A DNA stretch of 8,551 nucleotides. Source: CAJQQY01 sp964352225. GTDB lineage: Bacteria; Bacteroidota; Bacteroidia; Chitinophagales; Saprospiraceae. The notes beneath the pieces were generated by a model that saw only the letters and a program-made list of their open reading frames with translations, had not been told where the DNA came from and ran no database searches. This document shows positions 1 to 6,206 of the stretch, one piece after another; the first letter of the stretch is position 1; every line of letters starts with the position of its first letter. The stretch spans positions 1 to 8,551 of the forward strand of contig CAYGRM010000298.1 in NCBI GenBank assembly GCA_964352225.1, read 5' to 3'. The translations under genes were made by a program, and so were the position numbers.

Positions 1-1817
1 TATCTAATCATAATTTCAAAAAGAATCTTTCTGGCTTGGGACATCTTATTAAGTGGTTTCAAAGATTTGAACTAAAACCTACTATTTTTAGACAAATTTC
101 TATGGGTTTTTTAGAAGAAAATTATTCTACTTGTAAGATTGAGGAATTAGGAGAATTACTTATTGCAATTCAAGAATCAAATCCTGAAGTTTATAAGAAG
201 TTTATCGAAAATAACTACGAAGATATAATTGGTAAATTTAAGGTTGAAACCAACACCCTTTCTGTTTATCAAAAAAATGGAGAAATCTCAATTGAATACT
301 TTGCAGAACTAGGAGAAGAAAGCAAGGAAAATCTTTCCTTGCAAAGTTTTAATAGGCTTTGCAAATTAAAAAATTTACTTCCTCATTTCTCCAAATATAA
401 TGCACAAGGAATTTATCAACCTCTTCCGATGCTAGATATGTTAAAGGAAAGAATGGATGATAGTAAAAAACATATCCCTCCTGAAAACTTAACTAATAAA
501 TTTACCATCGAAAGTAACCAATCTTGGTTATTACAAATAACTAGTAAGTATGCTTTTGATAGTTTATATGACTTGTTAGAATATTATTATTCTGCCAGAC
601 AAAAGGCGATTGCTATTTTAAAAAACAATGTAAGGATATTAGAAAAAGCACTTGAAGGCGATCTTAATTATGTAAAGAAGAATGGTCACGATGCTATCAA
701 TAGGATGAATGCTTTTACTCGTTTTTCTAAAACTAAGAAAACAATTATCTATGATGAAAAATTTAACGAAGAAGCTTTTAAAAAATATATAGACCAAGTT
801 AAATCTTGGTCAAGTGCATTTGAAACATTTATAATCAATTTTCCACAAGAAGAAAATGCATGGAAAAGATTTAATTTTATTGCAGAAGACTGTTTTAATA
901 AAATTCTTAAAATGCAGGCTGGATTTGATTTTATTCAAAAAAACTCCTTTCAATATTTTAATACTATTCAACTTGTTGAATCTGAAAAAAGTTGGTATCA
1001 ACGTTTTGAAAAAACTAGCAAATATTATGAGCTATATAAATCTAAACCAAAAGTAGTATCGGCAAAAAAAAATATTGACCGCTGGTGGAATGGTGAGGAT
1101 AAAGAAAGGATGATAATGTTGAATCAAATATTGAAACAGATTTCTAATCTAATTGGACTAGATTTAATTGCTCCTAAGATATCTTACAAAGATGGAGTTT
1201 TAAGACGAACTTCAATTGGTTTAGTCGGAAACCATTTCAATTTTTTAAATGATACTGAGAAGACATTTTATAGTTTAACTGTATTGACCATGACCGATAT
1301 TGATTATTTTGATTTAGTTTTTGTTCAAGATGGGGTTGTTCAAAACAACTCAGCAATATCTTTTAGCTCAAGATTTTTAACAGAAGTAAAAGAAGCTATA
1401 GAATCAAATTCCGAATTAGAAAGTGGTTTTTCACTCCCATCTCCTATCCCCGTTACAGAAGAAATGATTTCAGTTTTTGATAATATAAGAATTCAACCTA
1501 TTGAGAAAAAAAGATTAGAATCTAATATTCTCCTGTTACTCATCTTGCTTTGGAAATTTTCCAAAATAAGGGAGAAGTTGATAGGTAATAGTAAAGTAGA
1601 AAAGAACTGGCGAGCGGAACAAGAATTAAAACTAAATATAAAAATTAAGCATCATTTGGATTTAATTAAAATAGAAGATTCAACAGGTTTACTTTTTCTC
1701 AAATATTTTAATTTGACTGAAACCATATTGAAGGATAAGATTAACCTTTCAGAAATCCAATTTCAAAATTTACTACATGAAGATATTGCTCAAAAAGACT
1801 TGAACAACTTAAAATAA
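1..1817 (+). CDS. Large protein of unknown function, 5' end outside window
   Basis: The frame stays open from the left edge (first full codon at base 3) to TAA at 1815-1817, giving about 604 visible residues. The first in-frame start-like codon is a TTG at 36, but it has no convincing leader and the frame continues upstream of it, so the gene very probably begins outside the window. The protein is Lys/Glu/Asn-rich, mostly helical in appearance, with many aromatics (for example a WYQRF stretch and a RWWNGED stretch). A hydrophobic run of leucines and isoleucines followed by a lysine-rich segment lies near residues 500-520 counted from the TTG. I see no Walker motif, zinc site, signal peptide or recognisable domain in this part. 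It converges on the minus-strand gene ending at 1890. It could be the C-terminal part of a multidomain accessory or defence protein, but this rests only on location and size. Function unknown. Confidence 0.8.
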   Translation, partial: SNHNFKKNLSGLGHLIKWFQRFELKPTIFRQISMGFLEENYSTCKIEELGELLIAIQESNPEVYKKFIENNYEDIIGKFKVETNTLSVYQKNGEISIEYFAELGEESKENLSLQSFNRLCKLKNLLPHFSKYNAQGIYQPLPMLDMLKERMDDSKKHIPPENLTNKFTIESNQSWLLQITSKYAFDSLYDLLEYYYSARQKAIAILKNNVRILEKALEGDLNYVKKNGHDAINRMNAFTRFSKTKKTIIYDEKFNEEAFKKYIDQVKSWSSAFETFIINFPQEENAWKRFNFIAEDCFNKILKMQAGFDFIQKNSFQYFNTIQLVESEKSWYQRFEKTSKYYELYKSKPKVVSAKKNIDRWWNGEDKERMIMLNQILKQISNLIGLDLIAPKISYKDGVLRRTSIGLVGNHFNFLNDTEKTFYSLTVLTMTDIDYFDLVFVQDGVVQNNSAISFSSRFLTEVKEAIESNSELESGFSLPSPIPVTEEMISVFDNIRIQPIEKKRLESNILLLLILLWKFSKIREKLIGNSKVEKNWRAEQELKLNIKIKHHLDLIKIEDSTGLLFLKYFNLTETILKDKINLSEIQFQNLLHEDIAQKDLNNLK

Positions 1818-1889
1818 AAAATCGCCTTAAGATGCCGAGACTATTCAAACAACCTAAAGCAATTTTATTAATTATAGAACCTGAACTAA

Positions 1890-2135
1890 TTATTGCCCAT
1901 GCCCTATTTGATCATTTGATGCCGAAGGGTTTCTTGCATCTTGAATCGTTTTATCTCCTACATTATAAGCTTTATTTAAAAGCTTTATAAAATGAACAGC
2001 AACTGCTATTGCTCCTCCAACAATTACAACAAAAAGAACAACGTTAAGAATGAGAATGTTTTTAGAATATCTTCGATTCTTGTCATTTTCTGGGTAAAGG
2101 GTTGGGTTACTTTTTTCGAAATCGTACGTTTTCAT
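1890..2135 (-). CDS. Small single-pass membrane protein, hypothetical
   Basis: This 81-residue protein has a charged N-terminus (about 26 residues), one strongly hydrophobic segment at about 27-50 (ILILNVVLFVVIVGGAIAVA) and a polar C-terminal tail ending in GHGQ. No cleavage site typical of a signal peptide is evident, so a membrane anchor is the simplest reading. Its ATG (2135-2133) overlaps the TGA of the upstream zinc-ribbon gene (2134-2132) in an ATGA arrangement, which suggests translational coupling and one transcript. The leader, inside the upstream gene's last codons, is A-rich. I do not recognise a family; function unknown. The start is well supported by the overlap. Confidence 0.7.
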   Translation of the reverse strand: MKTYDFEKSNPTLYPENDKNRRYSKNILILNVVLFVVIVGGAIAVAVHFIKLLNKAYNVGDKTIQDARNPSASNDQIGHGQ

Positions 2136-2500
2136 TTAGTTTGGTTTTTTAGATGGTTATCAAAATAAATTTTTATTCCTCTTCCTTCGAAGCTATACAG
2201 GTATTCGTAACATCCGTAATAAATTTGATCCTTGATTGATTTGATATGTGTAATAAACCCAAAATCAAATTCAAGATCCATTAATTCATCTTTGGTCAAT
2301 TCGTTTACTTTCAGCTCATGTAGAATCCTACGATTGTTATGTAGTATGTTGTCAATAAATCTAGTAGGTAATTTTTTGTTTCTCTCAATTCGATTATTAA
2401 AATCGTTCCGACATTTTCGAGAACAAAATTTTTGGTCAAGTCGAATGGAACCAAATTCTTGGCTGCATTCTTTACAGACTTTGATTTTTGTGTTTTTCAT
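2132..2500 (-). CDS. Zinc-ribbon protein of a type common in Bacteroidota
   Basis: This 122-residue protein opens with a four-cysteine site: C9-X2-C12-X13-C26-X3-C30, followed by RNDFNNR. The pattern 'C-x-x-C ... KFCS-x-x-CRN-x-x-N' is one I recall from many small uncharacterised proteins in Bacteroidota genomes and mobile elements; that family link is from memory and was not searched. The remainder (about 40-122) has a basic helix (NRRILHELK) and a C-terminal aromatic-rich part (FGFITHI, YYGCYEYLYSF) that looks like a small beta structure. Zinc binding and perhaps nucleic acid binding are inferred; no catalytic residues are visible. It is the first gene of a two-gene unit, lies next to the candidate origin, and the leader is A-rich with no clear Shine-Dalgarno motif. 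Confidence 0.8.
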   Translation of the reverse strand: MKNTKIKVCKECSQEFGSIRLDQKFCSRKCRNDFNNRIERNKKLPTRFIDNILHNNRRILHELKVNELTKDELMDLEFDFGFITHIKSIKDQIYYGCYEYLYSFEGRGIKIYFDNHLKNQTK

Positions 2501-2547
2501 TTAAATGAAAATTTTGGAGTTAATAAAAAAATAAAATTAAAGTGTTG

Positions 2548-2594
2548 TATAAGCACTTATAAGTAATTATAAGCGCTTAAAAGCGAATATTCGC
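2548..2594. repeat. Stacked palindromes and a 20-bp-phased tandem repeat
   Basis: TATAAGCACTTATAAG (2548-2563) recurs as TATAAGCGCTTAAAAG (2568-2583), matching at 14 of 16 bases with a 20-bp phase, about two helical turns. Inside are CTTATAAG (2556-2563) and TAAGCGCTTA (2570-2579), both perfect palindromes. A further perfect 12-bp palindrome, GCGAATATTCGC, follows at 2583-2594. The cluster ends about 50 bases upstream of the zinc-ribbon gene's ATG. It suits a dimeric-protein operator or part of an origin. Confidence 0.65.
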
Positions 2595-2637
2595 AAATAT
2601 CAATGTATTGTTATAAATTTAGTAAGAAATGATTCTT

Positions 2638-2670
2638 AATCAATTGAAATTGATTTGGACTATATCAATT
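2638..2670. repeat. Three-arm inverted repeat (ATCAATT)
   Basis: AATCAATT (2638-2645) and AATTGATT (2648-2655) form a perfect inverted repeat around a 2-base centre. ATCAATT appears again at 2664-2670, so the middle arm can pair with either flank (7-bp arms, 9-base loop in the second case). No T-run follows that would make it a standard terminator. Role unknown; it sits between the palindrome cluster and the iterons. Confidence 0.55.
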
Positions 2671-2720
2671 CCTAGTTTTGATGAAAAATATTTCTTTTTT
2701 TTTCTAAAAAACCTATCTCA

Positions 2721-2944
2721 AAAAGTTGTGTAGAGTAGATAATCTTTATTTTACGGAGTTAATCACACAACTTTTAGAAGGTTATTATTTCCGCCTAAAT
2801 ATTCTTCTGCCGATTTAAATCTCATTTTTTTAACTTTCGTCAAAAGAGAATCTAAAGGTTGCACTAAAAAGTTGTGCAGTTAATTTATCCGATTCCTAAT
2901 AATCATTAGGATGCTCTTTCCATAAAATATCCAACACAACTTTT
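2721..2944. repeat. Four iteron-like copies of AAAAGTTGTGY, alternating orientation
   Basis: Copies: AAAAGTTGTGT on + at 2721-2731; its reverse complement ACACAACTTTT at 2765-2775; AAAAGTTGTGC on + at 2867-2877; and ACACAACTTTT at 2934-2944. Gaps are 33, 91 and 56 bases. Copies two and three share a longer match, summarised as AAAAGTTGTGYRRTTAAYT when read in the repeat's own direction. I found no further exact copy elsewhere in the window by eye. A 10-bp core present four times within about 225 bases and confined to the noncoding stretch is unlikely to be chance. Most likely these are binding sites for the adjacent primase-helicase or another initiator. Confidence 0.75.
2894..2911. repeat. 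Hairpin TCCTAAT-AATC-ATTAGGA
   Basis: A perfect inverted repeat with 7-bp arms (2894-2900 and 2905-2911) and a 4-base loop lies between iterons three and four. No T-run follows on either strand, so a factor-independent terminator is unlikely. It could be a structural part of the origin or a recognition site. Confidence 0.5.
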
Positions 2945-2953
2945 CGCTACCTC

Positions 2954-2981
2954 TTTTATAAAAAAATAAAATATTTTTTTT
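2954..2981. other. 28-bp pure A/T tract, possible unwinding element
   Basis: All bases from 2954 to 2981 are A or T. The tract starts 9 bases beyond the outermost iteron and ends just before the primase-helicase stop codon (2990-2988). In SF3-helicase replicons such a tract next to iterons is where the strands first open. On the minus strand the A-run / T-run symmetry could instead form a weak AT-only terminator for the primase operon. Confidence 0.4.
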
Positions 2982-2987
2982 CAAAAA

Positions 2988-5756
2988 TTAAAAAAGTAAT
3001 CCTTCGTCAGAATTGTCCATGGTTTGATTAAAACTCAGTAGACCAAGTTTTTCAAGTTCTTCCTCTCCAAACATCTGTTTCATATCTTCATTCGAATACA
3101 ACTCAATAATTTCTTCCTTTTGTACATAATCTAGAATGTCAAAAACATAATATTTAGCAGTCTCTTTTCCCCATTCAAAATTCCATTCACCCAATGCTTC
3201 GACATCAATTCTAGGATAATTAAATGTGGTGGAATATTTTGACTGTTGGAAACCCTGCTGCATCAAAGCTTGGGTCAATTTGTAAGGTTTAAAACTATTT
3301 GTGGAATTGTATTTATTCAGGAAATGTGCAAGTAATTTGCTACTCAATTTGCTACTCAATTTGATACTCCTAAGACATTTGCCCGTTGAATTATCATAGA
3401 ATTTACACTTAGTAAAAAAAGCGGAAATTAAATCCTTAACGAATTTTTTAGTACTAGGTTGACTTGCTTCTCTCAATCTGTGAAGTGCAGGAGTTTCCCA
3501 AACTTCGAACCAAAGTCTTCCCTTATTTGGTGTTCGGATTTTTCTATTTTCTAATAGATAGAGAAAGTATGGAATTTCTTTTACCATTTTTTCCAATAAA
3601 TTATTATCCTTTTTATGGGGAGGAATTACAGGGACTTCGATAACAATCAACCGATCATCATCACCACCTTTCAAAAAAGTTTCCGGATAATTCGAGCAAA
3701 AAATGAGTTTAATATAAGAGGGGACTATAAATGAATCTTGACCTTTCCCTTCAATAACAATTTCTCTTCCTGTAATCATATCCTTTAGTTCCTCTTGTAT
3801 TGTTCCTTTTTCATCCTTGGTTTCCTCGATTCCTACGATTAGTTTTCCAAGTAAAAATTTATTAAAATTTGAAAACAATCTTTTAGCACTTGACTTTGTA
3901 ACATTATCTCCAAAAATGGCTCGCATTAAATTAATCAAGGTACTTTTACCTGTTCCTTTTTGTCTAGAAACTAGACATAATGCTGGTAGTGGATGTTTTG
4001 GATAGCGATATAAAATAGAAAAATAATCTAAAGCTTTCATCCAATCAACACCAAAAACATGTTTGATATATTCCAAGGTATTTTTTACTTCGGCAAACCT
4101 AGTAATATCGTATTCCTCACATTTATCCCAATCCAACATCAATTCGAAAGCTTTAGGTAGATGAGGAATTTGATGGTAAAAATTTGCATTTCGATATAAC
4201 CTGTTCTCATGATGGAATGAATGAGAAAACTTAAAGTTAAAATGTTCAGGTTCAACTGTAATTCCATTAAATCTTGGAATTTCATTAAGATATTTTTCAC
4301 CAAATTCTCTTTTCAATTCTGTTGCTTTTCTAGTTACCCAAGTGACGGAATACGAATCAAATTCACTATCATAGTTAACATACTTCTCAAAATAAGTATC
4401 TCTAACTTTGATGTGGCTCACTTTGTCAATCCCATTAACTATAGCATCTGAAATATTATCATTATTTATTTTTCGTTTTGCTCTTTGCTCTTTAACAATC
4501 TTTTGGAGTGCTCTTTTCCCTATTTTATATCGTTGGCAAATGTCACTTAGATAGGTTTCAAATAATGAGGTTTCTTGAATTTTTGAAAGTAGTAAGCCTA
4601 CCTTATTAAAGGCATAAGCTTTATCTATTGGTGATATCTTATCCTTTATCTGACTATTACAATAATATAAAACTCCATCTTGCTTTTGCGATTCCAAAAT
4701 TTTAGTAATAGTAACCTCTTCCATTTTCAATAAATCACATGGGTCAGTTTTTTCGGGTAAAATAACACATCTGACATTTGCTCCTTTTTCAACACACATA
4801 ATAATTGCTTTTTCCAAAGCCTTCATACCTGCGGAATCTCCATCAAATATTAGACAAATATTTTTTGTCAATTTGAGCAATTTCATAAGATGTTTTTCTG
4901 TAAATGCAGTTCCAGAAATCCCAACTGTATTGAAGTATCCTAATTGCTGCATTGCCATTACATCTGTGTAGCCTTCCACTATAATTACTTCATCTTTTTC
5001 TTTGATGGATTTTTTGGCGAGATCTAATCCGTAGAGATTTTCATTTTTTTTGTAAGCTAACGTTTCAGAAGTATTTAAATACTTTATATCACTTGTTTCA
5101 CTTCGTCGAGCAAAAGCAATAGTTTTTCCATTCTTATTCTTTATGGGAAACATTATTCCTGGATCCCAAAAGAAATCGAAAGATTTCTCTGAATCACTAA
5201 TTTTTACAAGTCCTGCATCAACAAATGAATCCAAGGAAAATTCAGGAAATTCTGCTAACTTATACAAAGGTTTCTCTCTGGATGAAAAACCTAATTCAAA
5301 TTTTTCAATTGTTTCATTCGTCAATCCTTTATCGTAAAGAAATTTCTTTTTATCCTCTCCTAAATTATCTTTGAAATGATCCTTAGCGGTTTCATTTGTC
5401 AAAAATATTTCTTCTTTTTTCTGATAATCAGAATTCTGTGATTGATCGTTATTTTTATAATCTGGAATTTCTATTTGATATTTTTCTACTAAAAATTTCA
5501 TTGCGTCTTGGAAAGGTAACCCTTCACTTTCTTGTATATAGTCTATTGCGTCACCTTGCTTATTACAGCCAAAACAATTAAAGGTTTGAGTTTCTAAAAA
5601 AACAGTAAAAGACGGAGTTTTTTCTACGTGAAAAGGACAGAGTCCAACAAGGTTACTTCCTTCTTTTTTAAGGTTTACTTGATCCTTGATAAGGTCAACA
5701 ATATCAACTTTTTCTTTGATGATTTTGGGGTTGAATGAATTTGGTTTTTGGAACAT
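2988..5756 (-). CDS. Fused DnaG-type primase and SF3 (D5/DUF5906-like) helicase
   Basis: This 922-residue replication protein carries two enzymatic halves. The N-terminal half matches bacterial primase: a CHC2 zinc finger (C40, H43, C61, C64), then a TOPRIM core with IIVEGYTD (258-265, catalytic E261) and FDGDSAG (304-310, D305 and D307). A helical region at about 372-426 looks like the segment after TOPRIM in DnaG. The C-terminal half has helicase motifs: Walker A GTGKST (601-606), Walker B-like LIVGIEE (639-645), a sensor asparagine in FCSNYPE (N689) and an arginine-finger candidate in GGDDDRL (R702). Together these resemble the DUF5906/D5-like helicases of phages, plasmids and satellites. 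It should prime and unwind the element's own DNA, much like the P4 alpha protein. Its ATG has the A-rich leader AAACCAAAAACCAAACACA and no Shine-Dalgarno motif. The stop abuts the candidate origin, and the gene starts 28 bases after the HTH gene, so the two are probably co-transcribed. All key residues are present. Confidence 0.93.
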   Translation of the reverse strand: MFQKPNSFNPKIIKEKVDIVDLIKDQVNLKKEGSNLVGLCPFHVEKTPSFTVFLETQTFNCFGCNKQGDAIDYIQESEGLPFQDAMKFLVEKYQIEIPDYKNNDQSQNSDYQKKEEIFLTNETAKDHFKDNLGEDKKKFLYDKGLTNETIEKFELGFSSREKPLYKLAEFPEFSLDSFVDAGLVKISDSEKSFDFFWDPGIMFPIKNKNGKTIAFARRSETSDIKYLNTSETLAYKKNENLYGLDLAKKSIKEKDEVIIVEGYTDVMAMQQLGYFNTVGISGTAFTEKHLMKLLKLTKNICLIFDGDSAGMKALEKAIIMCVEKGANVRCVILPEKTDPCDLLKMEEVTITKILESQKQDGVLYYCNSQIKDKISPIDKAYAFNKVGLLLSKIQETSLFETYLSDICQRYKIGKRALQKIVKEQRAKRKINNDNISDAIVNGIDKVSHIKVRDTYFEKYVNYDSEFDSYSVTWVTRKATELKREFGEKYLNEIPRFNGITVEPEHFNFKFSHSFHHENRLYRNANFYHQIPHLPKAFELMLDWDKCEEYDITRFAEVKNTLEYIKHVFGVDWMKALDYFSILYRYPKHPLPALCLVSRQKGTGKSTLINLMRAIFGDNVTKSSAKRLFSNFNKFLLGKLIVGIEETKDEKGTIQEELKDMITGREIVIEGKGQDSFIVPSYIKLIFCSNYPETFLKGGDDDRLIVIEVPVIPPHKKDNNLLEKMVKEIPYFLYLLENRKIRTPNKGRLWFEVWETPALHRLREASQPSTKKFVKDLISAFFTKCKFYDNSTGKCLRSIKLSSKLSSKLLAHFLNKYNSTNSFKPYKLTQALMQQGFQQSKYSTTFNYPRIDVEALGEWNFEWGKETAKYYVFDILDYVQKEEIIELYSNEDMKQMFGEEELEKLGLLSFNQTMDNSDEGLLF
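3339..3369 (-). repeat. 12-bp in-frame tandem repeat in the primase-helicase gene
   Basis: GCTACTCAATTT occurs at 3339-3350 and again at 3351-3362, followed by a partial third copy (GATACTC). On the coding strand it encodes KLSS twice, within the segment KLSSKLSSKLL (about residues 799-809), C-terminal to the helicase motifs. It is in frame, so the protein stays intact. It probably arose by replication slippage in a linker or DNA-binding tail. Confidence 0.7.
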
Positions 5757-5784
5757 TGTGTTTGGTTTTTGGTTTGTTTGAGAA

Positions 5785-6075
5785 TTAAAGTTTTAAGCCA
5801 AGTTGTTCGGCTAAATTATTTTCTGATGTTGATAAATGAATTAAGGCTGGTTCAAAATTGAACATTTCTTCCATCTGGACTCCAAAGAATTTTGCAAGCT
5901 GAAATAATTTATCTGCTGGCACTTCTGAAGTATCATTGATTTTTAGTGACTTCCAACGATAGAATGTCCGCTGGGTAACCCCAAGTTGTCCTGGTAGTAT
6001 TTTAATACATTCGTCATACTGCTCCTTCGATAGTTTAATGAGAAAATCGTGGATTTTATATTTTAAAACTTTCAT
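5785..6075 (-). CDS. Small HTH regulator, Cro-like position
   Basis: This 96-residue protein has a helix-turn-helix of the XRE/Cro kind at about residues 26-70. The segment LPGQLGVTQRTFYRWK gives scaffold and recognition helices, and LFQLAKFFGVQMEEMF is the usual closing helix and 'hydrophobic-x-G-V' turn. The HTH is preceded by a basic N-terminus and followed by a 25-residue tail. It is divergent from the 271-residue repressor and 28 bases upstream of the primase-helicase, with which it probably shares an operon. By position it would act like Cro, or as an activator or excision-type regulator of the replication operon; that is inferred. The ATG at 6075 has an A-rich leader, and a TTTG-N20-TAAATTTG promoter lies about 50 bases upstream. 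Confidence 0.82.
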   Translation of the reverse strand: MKVLKYKIHDFLIKLSKEQYDECIKILPGQLGVTQRTFYRWKSLKINDTSEVPADKLFQLAKFFGVQMEEMFNFEPALIHLSTSENNLAEQLGLKL

Positions 6076-6126
6076 TATTTTTCATTTTTTTGTGAATAAT
6101 TTCATTTGATTTGCTTTTTCTTTCAA

Positions 6127-6158
6127 CAAATTTAAAGTATATTGCAATTAAATGCAAA
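6127..6158 (-). promoter_or_regulatory. Promoter of the HTH / primase-helicase operon
   Basis: Reading the minus strand, TTTG (6158-6155) and TAAATTTG (6134-6127) are separated by 20 bases. They match the Bacteroidota primary sigma pattern of a -33 TTTG and a -7 TAnnTTTG. Transcription would start near 6120, leaving a leader of about 45 bases before the ATG at 6075. An inverted repeat overlaps the -33 element and much of the spacer, so a bound repressor would block this promoter. Confidence 0.6.
6142..6157. promoter_or_regulatory. Operator copy 1: TTGCA-N6-TGCAA
   Basis: A perfect inverted repeat with 5-bp arms (6142-6146 and 6153-6157) and centre ATTAAA. It shares the TGCA-N6-TGCA core with a second site exactly 33 bp to the right. 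It overlaps the -33 element of the leftward promoter. It is the likely binding site for the XRE repressor, the 96-residue HTH protein, or both. Confidence 0.6.
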
Positions 6159-6173
6159 TTAAAAACAAATAAT

Positions 6174-6191
6174 AGTGCATATTTTTGCACT
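6174..6191. promoter_or_regulatory. Operator copy 2: AGTGCA-N6-TGCACT
   Basis: A perfect inverted repeat with 6-bp arms (6174-6179 and 6186-6191) and centre TATTTT. The TGCA-N6-TGCA core is the same as in copy 1. It encloses the rightward -7 candidate TATTTTTG (6180-6187) and ends 15 bases before the repressor's ATG, so occupancy would give autorepression. Confidence 0.62.
6180..6187 (+). promoter_or_regulatory. Rightward -7 element, repressor gene
   Basis: TATTTTTG fits TAnnTTTG exactly. A transcript would start near 6194, with a very short leader before the ATG at 6207. No good TTTG lies about 20 bases upstream, so the promoter looks weak or may need an activator. The element lies wholly within operator copy 2. 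Confidence 0.42.
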
Positions 6192-6206
6192 TTAAAACAT
6201 AAAACA

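Larger units (their letters stand above)
2501..2987. other. Noncoding 487-bp region, candidate replication origin
   Basis: No credible gene fits here. The stretch lies between the start of the zinc-ribbon gene and the stop of the primase-helicase. From left to right it holds: a palindrome cluster (2548-2594); an inverted-repeat set based on ATCAATT (2638-2670); four copies of AAAAGTTGTGY in alternating orientation (2721-2944); a hairpin (2894-2911); and a run of 28 pure A/T bases (2954-2981). Iterons plus an AT-rich tract beside the gene for a superfamily 3 initiator helicase is the known origin layout in SaPI-type satellites and, in outline, in phage P4. Origin function here is inference; a regulatory region for the zinc-ribbon gene could account for the left part. 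Confidence 0.5.

Noticed and set aside
36..38. TTG start for the left-hand gene
   Set aside because: The frame is open to the window's first bases and the TTG has no supporting leader, so the gene is treated as partial.
1334..1352. GTTGTT-CAA-AACAAC inverted repeat inside the left-hand gene
   Set aside because: It is short, lies within coding sequence and has no partner copies, so it is treated as chance.
1818..1889. Terminator between the convergent genes at the left
   Set aside because: No inverted repeat of useful length with a T-run was found in these 72 bases.
2232..2504. Plus-strand frame of 90 codons opposite the zinc-ribbon gene
   Set aside because: It is antisense to a gene with a clear zinc site and has no recognisable features of its own.
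2654..2680. Plus-strand promoter TTTG-N15-TAGTTTTG inside the candidate origin
   Set aside because: The spacer is short for this promoter class and no gene follows on the plus strand; a match by chance in AT-rich DNA is likely.
2860..2878. Third TGCA-type operator (TGCAC-N9-GTGCA) around iteron three
   Set aside because: Half-site spacing is 11 bases between TGCA cores rather than 6, so it is not the same site as those in the switch.
2501..2987. CRISPR array from the repeated AAAAGTTGTG element
   Set aside because: Repeats are only about 11 bp, alternate in orientation, are unevenly spaced, and no cas gene is present.
6111..6206. N-terminal extension of the repressor from a TTG
   Set aside because: It would run through both operator repeats and the promoters, and the HTH protein is complete from the ATG at 6207.
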